A DNA stretch of 40,643 nt from Bifidobacterium breve (GTDB lineage: Bacteria; Actinomycetota; Thermoleophilia; Solirubrobacterales; Solirubrobacteraceae): NCBI GenBank assembly GCA_945881845.1, contig CAMCVN010000018.1, positions 1 to 40,643 of the forward strand. Reading direction: 5' to 3'. Position 1 is the first letter of the stretch, and every line of letters begins with the position of its first letter. Below, piece by piece: positions 21,931 through 29,528 of this stretch. The translations under genes and the position numbers were made by a program. The notes below the pieces were generated by a model that saw only the letters and a list, made by a program, of their open reading frames with translations, ran no database searches and was not told the DNA's origin.

Positions 21931-24509
21931 GCGGCGGCCTGATCTTTAGCGCTGCCACCTTCGTCACCGTCAACGCTGCCGCTCTCGTCGGCCACCCCAT
22001 TCTCTTCTTGCTTAGGCTCTTTCGCCTTCCCGTCGGCGTTGCGGCCCGCGCGCTGGCGGTTGCCCCCGGCCGCATTCGCGCCAGCTGGCCGGCGACGGCG
22101 GCTGCGCTTGCGGCGGCCTTTGCCCTTGGGGAAGTTGCGCAGCAGCTCACGTGAGCAGGAGCCAGGCTTGCGCGCCAAGCGTGTGCGCGCGCCGCGCAGC
22201 ACCTCTTCGGCCTCCGGCGTGTGAGCGACGGCGCTGGCCAGAATCGCCACTTGGAGGCGACGATCCTGTTCGCGGATTGCTTGAACAAGCTTGCGCGCGT
22301 TGCGTGCGTGGGCGGCGCCCGAGGAGTTGACCAGCAAGCCCAGCAGCCGCTTCGTCTCCGGCCAACGTTGAACCGCGTACTGCTCGTGCAGTTCGCGCGT
22401 GTAGTCGGCTAGGCGCCAGATCCAACCGGTTGCCTGATCGCGGCCACCGATCCGCTTGTCGGCGAGCGCCTGAAGGCAGACCTTTGCTCCTTCGCGGCGC
22501 TGATCCTTGCTCCAAGGTTCGATCATGTCAACGGCGAGATCAAAGGCCTCGGGATCCTTCAATGCTGCGATCTCCTGCAGCGCACGAATCCTCAGCGGTG
22601 CGTGGTCGTTGCGTTCAACGACGGTCAGCAGGAAACGGCGCTTTAGCTCGCCGCTGCGGTCGAACTGCAACATCGCGCGGGCGCGGCGCCAGCCGCTCGG
22701 CGCGACGCGCGCACCGGCCAAGGCGGCCCACATGTGCTGCTCGCCGTAGTCAAGATTCTCAACACCGATGCGCCAAAGCTCGCGCTCAAATACTTCGTGG
22801 CGGCGTTCCTCGCCGGGCGTCACAGGAAGCACGCGCCGCTCCACGCGAACCCTGCGGCCGCGGCCACGGCGAACCGGCCCAACGACGATCGCGCCGCCGC
22901 GGTAGACGTCGCGGTCAAGCAGCGAGTGGAGCGTCACGACAGGATCATCGTGGCGCGTCGCCGGATGGACGAAGTCGACGACAACGCCGGCCTCCTTGCC
23001 GGGGTGGCGACGCGTTACGCGGCCGACGCGCTGCTGATAGATCCGCTTTGAAGCTGTCGGCGCGAGGTGCATGCAGACCGTTGCGCGCGGGCTGTTCCAA
23101 CCCTCAGCCAGAAGCTGCGCGTTGACCAGCACATCGATGTCACCGGCTTCGTAGCGGGCGAGGATCTCGGCCAGCTCACGCTTTGGCGTCTCACCGGAAA
23201 CGGCCTCGGCCTTGATGTTGAGGTTGCGGAAGGCCTCGGCAACGTTGTAGGCGTGGCGGACGCCGGCCGTGTAGACGACGCCGGGAACGCCGTTGAAGCG
23301 CGTCTTGTAGAGGTCGGCTATCGCCATGTTGAAGGGTCCTTGATCGAGCAGCTCGGCGAGCATCTCCTGATCGAACTCGATGTCAACCTCGCCCTTGCGC
23401 AGCGGAACGTTGGCAATCGTGCGCACGCCGGGGCCTGGCGGAATCCGCAGGCAGCGGAGCGGTGAGATAACGCCGCGGCGAGCCGCCTGGGCCAGGTCGA
23501 AGCGCGAAGTCTGAGTTGGAAAGAGGTCGGTTACGTGGCGAGCGATCAGCGCGCCGGTCGCCGTCATGCCGATGAAGACCGGGCCGGTCCATTCGCGGAT
23601 CGCTGCGCTCGTCTTCTCGCCCAGCGCAGTGTGTGCTTCATCGCAGATCACGATCGTGTAGGCGCTCGAGATGTTGCCGGCGTGGCGCACGAACCACTGG
23701 TAAGTCTCAACCGTGACTGGGCCGCTGAGGTCGATCCCTTCGTCGCCGAGCAGCGGGCCCGAAATGCGATCGGCGTAACCGCGCGTGCGGATCTCCTCGT
23801 TGAATTGGTCGACGAGGTTTCGGCGGTGGGTCAGAATCAAAACGCCGCCGGTCCGCGAGGCGTCAACGAAGCCCATTGCGGCGACCGTCTTGCCGGCGCC
23901 TGTCGCGTGCTCAAACCAGAAGCGCTTGTCGGCGTTGGGGTCATCGAGTGCCTCGGCGTCGATGTCCTCATCGGTTCCCTCGGGCGATTCGATCAAGTCA
24001 ACCTCAACCTCGACCTCCTCGATTACGTCGTCGCCCTCGTCGTCTTCGTCCTCTTCGTGCTCCTCGTCGAGCGCCGCAAGCTCGGCGGCGAGCTCTTCGT
24101 CGTCAACGACAGCTGCTTCGGCTGGCCCGTCGTCAACGTCGAAGACCGGCTCAGCGATCTCAAGACCATCAACCTTCATCCGTGCTGCGAGCAGCGCAGT
24201 AAGTGTGCCAGAGAGGGCGTCGACCTGGTGCGGGTTAAGCACCGTTCCGTCGGCGAGGTGCGGCTCCTCTTCACTGAGGACGCGTTCGAGGCCGAGCAAG
24301 AGCGACCATGAGCGCCGCCACTTCGTCGAGGGCAGTTTGGCGCCAGCGTCGAGCTCGGCCAGCGCGTAGCCAAGCGCTCGCGCTCGCGGCGATCCAGGCG
24401 CTAGGGCGACGGCAACCTCTTCGCCTGGATAGACGAACTTTTCCAACGTGAACGCTTCAGCGCGTTCTATCTCTTTGCCGGTAGGAACCGGTCCGGCCGC
24501 TTCGGCCAT
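21927..24509 (-). CDS. SF2 DEAH-box helicase with acidic insertion and charged C-terminal tail
   Basis: An 860-residue SF2 helicase/translocase. A Q-like segment LNPHQVDAL (91-99) precedes an Asp/Glu-rich linker (about 121-192). Motif I HATGAGKT is at 201-208, motif II DEAH at 290-293, motif III MTAT at 315-318, and motif VI QQRVGRVTR at 492-500. The arrangement is closest to restriction-type or RAD25/UvrB-related SF2 proteins, but no methylase or nuclease gene is adjacent. Residues about 590-780 look helical and repeat-like (LRIRALQEIAALKD, EGAKVCLQALADK), possibly HEAT-like. The tail is first strongly basic (GRRKRSRRRRP) and then acidic. Substrate (DNA or RNA) unknown. No good -10 hexamer was found; a four-codon ATG-TAA frame overlaps its start. 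Confidence 0.82.
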   Translation of the reverse strand: MAEAAGPVPTGKEIERAEAFTLEKFVYPGEEVAVALAPGSPRARALGYALAELDAGAKLPSTKWRRSWSLLLGLERVLSEEEPHLADGTVLNPHQVDALSGTLTALLAARMKVDGLEIAEPVFDVDDGPAEAAVVDDEELAAELAALDEEHEEDEDDEGDDVIEEVEVEVDLIESPEGTDEDIDAEALDDPNADKRFWFEHATGAGKTVAAMGFVDASRTGGVLILTHRRNLVDQFNEEIRTRGYADRISGPLLGDEGIDLSGPVTVETYQWFVRHAGNISSAYTIVICDEAHTALGEKTSAAIREWTGPVFIGMTATGALIARHVTDLFPTQTSRFDLAQAARRGVISPLRCLRIPPGPGVRTIANVPLRKGEVDIEFDQEMLAELLDQGPFNMAIADLYKTRFNGVPGVVYTAGVRHAYNVAEAFRNLNIKAEAVSGETPKRELAEILARYEAGDIDVLVNAQLLAEGWNSPRATVCMHLAPTASKRIYQQRVGRVTRRHPGKEAGVVVDFVHPATRHDDPVVTLHSLLDRDVYRGGAIVVGPVRRGRGRRVRVERRVLPVTPGEERRHEVFERELWRIGVENLDYGEQHMWAALAGARVAPSGWRRARAMLQFDRSGELKRRFLLTVVERNDHAPLRIRALQEIAALKDPEAFDLAVDMIEPWSKDQRREGAKVCLQALADKRIGGRDQATGWIWRLADYTRELHEQYAVQRWPETKRLLGLLVNSSGAAHARNARKLVQAIREQDRRLQVAILASAVAHTPEAEEVLRGARTRLARKPGSCSRELLRNFPKGKGRRKRSRRRRPAGANAAGGNRQRAGRNADGKAKEPKQEENGVADESGSVDGDEGGSAKDQAAA

Positions 24510-24678
24510 TAGCGATCAGCCATCTTGGCGTTTTCATCAACAGGTTGGAAGCGGCGCAAGTTACCGGCGTCACTTCCCCCAACCCGGGTACCGCCCGGAG
24601 CAGACACTGGGAGCCTCGCAGGTGAGGCCGACGCAGTGTGTTACTTATTGTACAGCACCATTATGCGATCCTGAAGTT
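24510..24678. other. 169-base divergent intergenic region, helicase / TlpA
   Basis: The longest regulatory gap in the first 25 kb. It holds a short hairpin GCCTC-gcaggt-GAGGC (24613-24628) and an AT-rich stretch (24637-24665: TTACTT, TTGTAC, CATTAT, TATGCG), the likely promoter of the thioredoxin gene. No hexamer pair has ideal spacing. I see no riboswitch consensus. Confidence 0.35.
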
Positions 24679-25272
24679 ATGCGTATCGCCGCGACCATTG
24701 CCGCCGTTCTTGTCCTAGCCGCAGTTGTTGTCATCGGCCTCAGGCAAGCATCTAACAGCGGCGAAGGCCAAGCAGACGAAACTGGCGCCGCACCGACCCT
24801 GACCGAGGCCCAAAGCAGCCTCCGCGGTTCGCCTCCAGCGCTGGCAGCGATCCACAAGCAGGGCGCCCAGCTACTGCCTGGGGGGCCATCAGCGTTGGCT
24901 GAGCGGCTGCGCGCGTTGCGCGGCTACCCAGTCGTCGTCAACGTTTGGGCTTCGTGGTGTGGGCCCTGCCGCCAAGAGATGCCAGTGCTCCAGCAGGTCT
25001 CGGCCGACCGTGGCCGCAAGGTCGCCTTCCTTGGCGTTGATCTCAAAGACAACATCCCGGCGGCCAAGCGGCTGCTCGCGCAGTTCCCCATCAGCTACCC
25101 CAGCTACGGCGATCCGGACGGCAAGTTCTTCGCCGACAACAAGCTGGCCGGGGTCCCATCAACAATCTTCTACTCGCGCTCAGGAAAGCGGCAGCTCGTC
25201 CACTCGGGGCCCTATCTCAGCGCCGATGATCTGAACGCCGACATCGATCGCTACGCGCTGGTGGCGAAGTGA
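24679..25272 (+). CDS. Membrane-anchored TlpA/ResA-like thioredoxin
   Basis: A 197-residue protein with an N-terminal transmembrane anchor (residues 4-20, IAATIAAVLVLAAVVVI) and an extracytoplasmic thioredoxin fold. The active site is WASWCGPC (Cys94, Cys97) and the cis-proline loop is GVPSTI. Such proteins reduce apocytochrome c cysteines (ResA, CcmG) or supply reductant for extracytoplasmic thiols. Given ccmABCD 8 kb away, a CcmG/ResA role is plausible but not shown. ATG 24679 is chosen because the frame from 24448 lies in the intergenic region and overlaps the divergent helicase. Its GTGA overlap with the GNAT gene shows coupling. Confidence 0.87.
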   Translation: MRIAATIAAVLVLAAVVVIGLRQASNSGEGQADETGAAPTLTEAQSSLRGSPPALAAIHKQGAQLLPGGPSALAERLRALRGYPVVVNVWASWCGPCRQEMPVLQQVSADRGRKVAFLGVDLKDNIPAAKRLLAQFPISYPSYGDPDGKFFADNKLAGVPSTIFYSRSGKRQLVHSGPYLSADDLNADIDRYALVAK

Positions 25273-25700
25273 CGGTCAGCGTTGTAGTTACTGACAGCCA
25301 AGAGCAGATCGACGCAGCGCTGGCGCTGCGCACCGTCGTCTTTGTAGAAGAGCAGCGCGTACCGCTAGCCGAGGAGATCGATGGCCTCGACGACCAGGCA
25401 ACGCACCTGGTCGCGCTCGACGGCGAGGAGGTAGTCGCCACCTGTCGCCTACTAGCTGATGGAACGACGATCAAGCTCGGGCGAATGGTCGTCGCGAAGG
25501 AGCGCCGCCGCGAGGGGATTGCAAGCGAGATGCTCCGCGTTGCCGATCAGCAATCAAAGCTGCTCGGCGGTGAGCAGATCAGCTTGGCGGCACAGACTTA
25601 CGCCGTACCGCTCTACGAGCATGCGGGCTTCGTCGCCTACGGCGAGCCGTTCCCCGATGCCGGAATTGAGCACATCTGGATGAGCAAGCAGCTCCCGTGA
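25269..25700 (+). CDS. GNAT family N-acetyltransferase (ElaA-like)
   Basis: A 143-residue acetyl-CoA-dependent acyltransferase. The N-terminal ALRTVVFVEEQRVPLAEEIDGLDDQATHLVAL follows the ElaA/GNAT group, the acetyl-CoA loop is LGRMVVAKERRREGIASEML (Q/RxxGxA-type), and the C-terminal VPLYEHAGFVAYGEPF is typical. Substrate unknown. The GTG start overlaps the thioredoxin stop by four bases. Confidence 0.85.
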   Translation: MTVSVVVTDSQEQIDAALALRTVVFVEEQRVPLAEEIDGLDDQATHLVALDGEEVVATCRLLADGTTIKLGRMVVAKERRREGIASEMLRVADQQSKLLGGEQISLAAQTYAVPLYEHAGFVAYGEPFPDAGIEHIWMSKQLP

Positions 25701-25713
25701 GCAGAGGCGCTCC

Positions 25714-26643
25714 TTGATCGCAGTCGCGCTAACGAGCGTGCTGGCACTTCTGATCGGCGTCGGCTCCGAGCGGCGCTGGGGCGAAGGAGCACTGGCGCTC
25801 GCGCGCAAAGTGCTCGACATCCTCGCGTACGTCGCGATTCCGCTCGTCGTCTTCTTCACCGTCAGCCACCTGAAACTAACGACGGGGCTCGGGGCTGGGA
25901 TCCTCTTCGGCTGGACCGAGCGAGCTGTCGTAATTGGACTGGCGTGGTTTATCGGCTCGCGCATAATGAAACTGCCGCGTGCTGGAACGGGGGCGATCAT
26001 GATCTCGGTCGGTCTCGCCAACACCGGCTACCTCGGAATCCCGCTAATCGCGCTACTGCTCGGCAATGATTCGATCGGCCTTGCCGTCGCCTACGACACA
26101 ACCGTGACGGCCCCGGTCGCGCTGATTGGAGGCTTCGCGATCGGCGCTGCCTTCGGAACGCGAGCCGGCGAGGGCGCGAGAGCCAGGACAAAGACCTTCT
26201 TCACGCGCAACCCGGCGCTGATCGCATTGCTCGCCGCAGTTATCGCTCCTAGCTGGCTAAGTCCCGATTGGGCGCGCGATATCGCGACAGTGATGGCGGT
26301 CGCGATCGCGCCGCTCGGCTTCTTCGCCGTCGGCGTTTACCTGATGCTGGAGCATGACCAAGAAGGGACGCGGATCTTCCCGCCGCAGCTAACGGCTCCA
26401 GTCGTAACCGCGCTGGCGCTGCGGCTGCTGATCGCTCCGGGCGTGATGCTCGGCCTTTCGACTTTCGTGATCGAGGTTCCATCCGCCTTCCTAATTCAGG
26501 CCGCAATGGCGAGCGGCATCACCGGCCTTGCCGTCGGCCACATCTTCGGCCTCGACCTCAAGATCATCGTCGGCGCGATCGCCTGGAGCACAGCAATCGT
26601 CGTCGTCGCCGCGAGCGTCGTCGCGCTGGCCGGCGGGCTGTAG
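25714..26643 (+). CDS. AEC (auxin efflux carrier) family transporter
   Basis: A 309-residue permease of the AEC family with about ten transmembrane helices. The family pattern is visible in [20 protein letters not shown], the central [21 protein letters not shown] (conserved Asn-x-Gly-x-Leu-Gly-x-Pro crossover) and the C-terminal [21 protein letters not shown]. Bacterial members move dicarboxylates such as malate or malonate; the substrate here is unknown. TTG 25714 with AGAGG six bases before it is the best start. Its TAG stop begins the hexamer of dtd. Confidence 0.83.
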   Translation: MIAVALTSVLALLIGVGSERRWGEGALALARKVLDILAYVAIPLVVFFTVSHLKLTTGLGAGILFGWTERAVVIGLAWFIGSRIMKLPRAGTGAIMISVGLANTGYLGIPLIALLLGNDSIGLAVAYDTTVTAPVALIGGFAIGAAFGTRAGEGARARTKTFFTRNPALIALLAAVIAPSWLSPDWARDIATVMAVAIAPLGFFAVGVYLMLEHDQEGTRIFPPQLTAPVVTALALRLLIAPGVMLGLSTFVIEVPSAFLIQAAMASGITGLAVGHIFGLDLKIIVGAIAWSTAIVVVAASVVALAGGL

Positions 26644-26646
26644 GCT
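26641..26646 (+). promoter_or_regulatory. -10 hexamer TAGGCT of dtd, sharing the AEC stop codon
   Basis: The AEC stop TAG (26641-26643) is the first half of TAGGCT, which ends eight bases before ATG 26655. Confidence 0.42.
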
Positions 26647-26654
26647 GGCCATCG

Positions 26655-27080
26655 ATGAGGGCGCTAATCCAGCGAGTCAGCAGCGCCTCAGTGCGCGTCG
26701 AGGGTGAAACCGTCGGCGCGATCGGCGCCGGGCTCTGCGTGCTGCTTGGAGTTGGGCCGGGCGACGACGAGCAGTGCTGCGACCGGCTTGCCGAGAAGGT
26801 ACGGGCGCTACGAATCTTCGACGACGCCGAGGGCAAGATGAGCGACGCGCTTGGCGAACGCGAAGTGCTCTGCGTCAGCCAGTTCACGCTCTACGCCAAA
26901 ACCAGTAAGGGAAACCGCCCGAGCTTCACCGGCGCCGCGGCGCCTGAGCTCGCCGAGCCGCTCTACGAACGCTTCTGCCAGCAGCTCGGCGCCGAGCGCG
27001 GCGTCTTCGGAGCAGCGATGGAGGTTGAGCTGGTGAATGACGGGCCGGTCACGCTAATGCTCGAAGTCGAACCGTCGTGA
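26655..27080 (+). CDS. dtd: D-aminoacyl-tRNA deacylase
   Basis: A 141-residue proofreading enzyme that removes D-amino acids and glycine mischarged on t[20 protein letters not shown] opens the family, the cross-subunit active site uses SQFTLYA (Ser-Gln-Phe-Thr-Leu-Tyr) and the C-terminal [10 protein letters not shown] (Gly-cisPro motif), and [11 protein letters not shown] is conserved. Length is standard. The ATG is eight bases from TAGGCT, so the message is nearly leaderless although the gene follows the AEC transporter by only 11 bases. Confidence 0.95.
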   Translation: MRALIQRVSSASVRVEGETVGAIGAGLCVLLGVGPGDDEQCCDRLAEKVRALRIFDDAEGKMSDALGEREVLCVSQFTLYAKTSKGNRPSFTGAAAPELAEPLYERFCQQLGAERGVFGAAMEVELVNDGPVTLMLEVEPS

Positions 27081-27100
27081 GCAGCCCGCGCGACCTAATT

Positions 27101-27117
27101 TCGCATCTCCTGCGAAG
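27101..27117 (+). repeat. Inverted repeat TTCGCA-tctcc-TGCGAA before hypothetical gene
   Basis: Perfect six-base arms with a five-base centre lie between dtd and ATG 27126. TAATTT (27097-27102), a possible -10, overlaps the left arm. An operator or 5'-leader hairpin would fit. Confidence 0.35.
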
Positions 27118-27125
27118 CTGCGCAG

Positions 27126-27740
27126 ATGGCTCCTGAACCTCGCCTCGTGCCGCGCTTCGCGGCCGAGCCCCCACACGAACATCTCCCATCCGGCCGCTGG
27201 GCGCTGAAGCTGCAGCAGGTCTTCATCGAGGCCTGCGCTTCGATCGAGCCCGAAGAGGGCGAAGAACTCGGGCAGATCGGCGATATCGCTTGGTTCCCTG
27301 ACCGCACTTGGCACGGCCGCAGCTACATCCCAGCCGTCGCAACAACGTCGAACGGGCTCGAGGTTTTCGGCTACATCGCCCACATCCGCAACGACGACGG
27401 CGATGAGGACCTCAAAGCCGTTGCCGACGTAACGGCGGAGACCGCTGCCGACAACCCCGACTGGAAGATCGACCTTTGCGAGGAGGTGGTCGGCTCATGG
27501 CGCGGCGAGACCGATTCGGTCGCGGCGATGACGCTCGTCTGGGGGCGCCCGATAGGCGCCGAAGCGAAGATCGCGACGGCCGAGCTGGCCGGCCTATGCG
27601 TCGATCAGTGCGAGCTGGTTGATGACCGCTTCACGCTGCTCGCGCCCGATGACTTCCGCGGCGACATGCTCGAGATCGCCTGCTACGACGGCGGCGGCAA
27701 AGAGGTCGCGCGCGAATCGCTCTACGAAGACGACGAGTAG
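27126..27740 (+). CDS. Unrecognised 204-residue soluble protein
   Basis: No family recognised. The protein is acidic, ends in a run of acidic residues (YEDDE), and has no signal peptide or membrane helix. It shows a mixed alpha/beta pattern: an N-terminal LPSGRWALKLQQVFIEACASI, then IGDIAWFPDRTWHGRSYIPAVATTSNGLEVFGYIAHI with closely spaced aromatics, and later WKIDLCEEVVGSWRG and LEIACYDGGGKEVARE. The codon use matches its neighbours and it is followed by a terminator-like hairpin, so it is likely expressed. A six-base inverted repeat sits in its upstream region. Confidence 0.65.
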   Translation: MAPEPRLVPRFAAEPPHEHLPSGRWALKLQQVFIEACASIEPEEGEELGQIGDIAWFPDRTWHGRSYIPAVATTSNGLEVFGYIAHIRNDDGDEDLKAVADVTAETAADNPDWKIDLCEEVVGSWRGETDSVAAMTLVWGRPIGAEAKIATAELAGLCVDQCELVDDRFTLLAPDDFRGDMLEIACYDGGGKEVARESLYEDDE

Positions 27741-27825
27741 CGCTCGAGCGGAACGTGGCAGGCGGGCCACAGCGGTGGCGCGAGCGCAGGCGCCATAGCT
27801 ACTGCCGATCGGCATTTTGCGCACA

Positions 27826-27853
27826 CCGCCGTGACGGCGGCGTATCTTTTCTT
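27826..27853 (+). terminator. Hairpin CCGCCG-TGA-CGGCGG with T-rich tail
   Basis: A perfect six-bp GC stem (27826-27831 and 27835-27840) with a three-base loop is followed by CGTATCTTTTCTT. It probably ends transcription of the hypothetical gene. The same tail contains TATCTT (27843-27848), a candidate -10 for the tRNA. A smaller palindrome GCCGATCGGC with ATTTT lies at 27803-27816. Confidence 0.6.
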
Positions 27854-27860
27854 AGCTGAA

Positions 27861-27934
27861 GCCCCGATAGCTCAGCTGGATAGAGCGGCTCCCTCCTAAG
27901 GAGCAGGCCCCTGGTTCGAATCCAGGTCGGGGCA
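27861..27934 (+). tRNA. tRNA-Arg (anticodon CCT)
   Basis: A complete 74-base cloverleaf: acceptor GCCCCGA/TCGGGGC, D-stem GCTC/GAGC, anticodon stem GCTCC/GGAGC with loop CTCCTAA (anticodon CCT at 27895-27897, reading AGG), five-base variable region, T-stem CCTGG/CCAGG with loop TTCGAAT, and discriminator A at 27934. The CCA end is not encoded. It reads a rare arginine codon in GC-rich genomes. Confidence 0.97.
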
Positions 27935-27938
27935 TTCT

Positions 27939-28496
27939 CTAGGTAAGTTCGCGGTCGCTGCGATCGGGGTAAACGTCGTCGATCGTGCTGAGTGCGGTGT
28001 AGGGAGCGTCGGCCGCAGCTTCGATCGCCGCCGCACCACCGGCTAGGCGATCAAGCACCGAAACGACGCCGACAACCTCGTGGCCACCCTCCCGCACCGC
28101 TTCGATCGCGCGGACGGTCGAGCCGCCGCTGGTAACAACATCTTCGACAACGAGGCAACGCTCACCTGGGTCAAGCAGCGGGCCTTCGATCCGCCTTGAG
28201 AGACCGTGCTGCTTGGCCTCCTTACGGACGAAGAAGAGCTTCACGTTCGCTCCGGCAGCGAGCGCAGAGCAGGCGACAGGGTCGGCGCCCATCGTCATCC
28301 CGCCGACGGCCGTGGCGCCCAGCTCGGCGGCCTTCGCCGCAACGAGCTCACCGAGCGCTGCAAAGCCGACCGGCAGCATGATCGCGCGCTTTGAATCAAC
28401 GTAGTACTGGGCAACGGCGCCGCTCGTCAACGTCACCTCGCCGATGATCAAGGCGTGAGCGCGCAGCTCTTCGATTAACCGTTCACGGGCATCCAT
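27939..28496 (-). CDS. pyrE: Orotate phosphoribosyltransferase
   Basis: A 185-residue enzyme converting orotate and PRPP to orotidine-5'-phosphate in pyrimidine synthesis. The PRPP-binding motif CLVVEDVVTSGGST is intact, the flexible-loop region is FVRKEAKQHGLSRRIEG, and TLTSGAVAQYYVDSKRAIM is the typical N-terminal block. ATG 28496 is chosen over the extended frame to 28592 because the extra residues run through the upstream L,D-transpeptidase gene, and because TAGCGT ends eight bases before it, with its TAG being the transpeptidase stop. Confidence 0.92.
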   Translation of the reverse strand: MDARERLIEELRAHALIIGEVTLTSGAVAQYYVDSKRAIMLPVGFAALGELVAAKAAELGATAVGGMTMGADPVACSALAAGANVKLFFVRKEAKQHGLSRRIEGPLLDPGERCLVVEDVVTSGGSTVRAIEAVREGGHEVVGVVSVLDRLAGGAAAIEAAADAPYTALSTIDDVYPDRSDRELT

Positions 28497-28504
28497 CGAA
28501 AGCG

Positions 28505-28510
28505 ACGCTA
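28505..28510 (-). promoter_or_regulatory. -10 hexamer TAGCGT of pyrE, sharing the L,D-transpeptidase stop codon
   Basis: On the minus strand the stop TAG (28508-28510) starts TAGCGT, followed by eight bases and ATG 28496. Confidence 0.42.
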
Positions 28511-29494
28511 GCGGTAGTAGGTGTCGACGCGCGTACCGATGTTGATCCAGTTGTAAACCGAGACCGCGTCCGGCGGCGGAATTCGCAGGCAACCGTGGCT
28601 AGCCGGGTAAATCGGCACATCGACATAGCCGTGAATCGCGTAGCCACGGATGAAGTAAGTCGAGAAGATCATTCCGTGGCTATTGGTCCCCGGCTCCTTC
28701 ATGTAAACCGAGAAGTTGCCAAGGATCGTTGGCGTTGACGACTTGCCGGAGCTCATCGGGTAGATCCGTACCGCCTTGCCGTGGTCGATCAAGGCCAGAA
28801 CCTGGTGCGTCAAGTCACCCTCGACGTGGCGGCCGTGACTCTTGTAACGGACCTTGAACCGTCCCCAACCCTTAGCGAGGCGACTGAAGACCTCACTCGT
28901 GGCCACTTGTGTGCGCGCCATCCGCGTGATCTTGCGGAACGCCAGAACGGCTCGTCCGGTGCGCGAGTCATAGAAGCCGCGCTTTCCGACTACGTAGCCG
29001 AGCCTTGATAGCCGACTCTGGAGATACTTGACCGCGAGGCCACGGTCGCCGGCGCGAGCGGAGCGTGAGACAACTCGCACGCGCATCGCGCTCGATTGCG
29101 CAGCGGCCATCTCGGCCGTCGCAGTGTGGCTGGCGCGGATTGTCAGCAGGCCTCCCTTGACCAGCTTCAGCGGCAGCGTGAAGCGGCCGATCGAGCCATC
29201 CTGCTTGATCGGCAGCGTTCGCGTGATCAGCTTGCGGCCGCGGCGCGTGATCTTCAGCGTCACGTTCTGCCCGGCGACGAAGCTGCTGACACGGCCCTTG
29301 ATCGTCCAGCTGGTGCCTCCGAGAACCTGCCGGTTGGTTAGGCCGGTGAAGCCGAGTTTGATCGTCGTCTGGAGCGGTGGGGCCGGGGTTGGAGCCGGGT
29401 CCGGCACAACGTCCTGCGCGAAGGCAGCGGCCGGCAAGGCGAGCAGCGAGAGCGCGAGAAGAGAGAAGCTAAGAGCCAGTCGACGCTTGGGCAC
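28508..29494 (-). CDS. Secreted L,D-transpeptidase with peptidoglycan-binding domain
   Basis: A 328-residue exported cell-wall enzyme that makes 3-3 peptide cross-links or attaches proteins to peptidoglycan. A signal peptide covers residues 1-26 (LALSFSLLALSLLALPAAAFAQ), followed by a short Pro-rich linker and a beta-rich region of Ig-like character (about 41-145). Residues about 147-210 form a PG_binding_1-like helical domain (GDRGLAVKYLQSRLSRLGY). The C-terminal YkuD domain carries IHGYVDVPIYPASHGCLRI with catalytic Cys312 and the preceding His300. GTG start with TACAAT six bases upstream, one of the best consensus -10 boxes here. Works with PBP1A encoded nearby. Confidence 0.93.
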   Translation of the reverse strand: MPKRRLALSFSLLALSLLALPAAAFAQDVVPDPAPTPAPPLQTTIKLGFTGLTNRQVLGGTSWTIKGRVSSFVAGQNVTLKITRRGRKLITRTLPIKQDGSIGRFTLPLKLVKGGLLTIRASHTATAEMAAAQSSAMRVRVVSRSARAGDRGLAVKYLQSRLSRLGYVVGKRGFYDSRTGRAVLAFRKITRMARTQVATSEVFSRLAKGWGRFKVRYKSHGRHVEGDLTHQVLALIDHGKAVRIYPMSSGKSSTPTILGNFSVYMKEPGTNSHGMIFSTYFIRGYAIHGYVDVPIYPASHGCLRIPPPDAVSVYNWINIGTRVDTYYR

Positions 29495-29500
29495 AAGCAG

Positions 29501-29506
29501 ATTGTA
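29501..29506 (-). promoter_or_regulatory. -10 hexamer TACAAT, leaderless L,D-transpeptidase start
   Basis: Minus-strand TACAAT is followed by six bases and GTG 29494. Confidence 0.5.
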
Positions 29507-29528
29507 CGCCTGCCAGCCACGGATTGCG

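Noticed and set aside
22430-23125. Plus-strand 231-residue frame within the helicase gene
   Set aside because: Arg/Ala/Gly-rich shadow of the helicase, which carries intact SF2 motifs in this region.
23535-24311. Plus-strand 258-residue frame opposite the helicase N-terminal half
   Set aside because: Antisense to Walker A, DEAH and the acidic linker; its Leu/Val/Asp bias is the complement of Asp/Glu codons.
24510-24678. Riboswitch or small RNA in the helicase/TlpA gap
   Set aside because: Only short hairpins are visible; no cobalamin, SAM, TPP or other consensus recognised.
27803-27812. Palindrome GCCGATCGGC as a separate regulatory site
   Set aside because: Short GC palindromes containing GATC are common in this sequence; it may simply assist the adjacent terminator.
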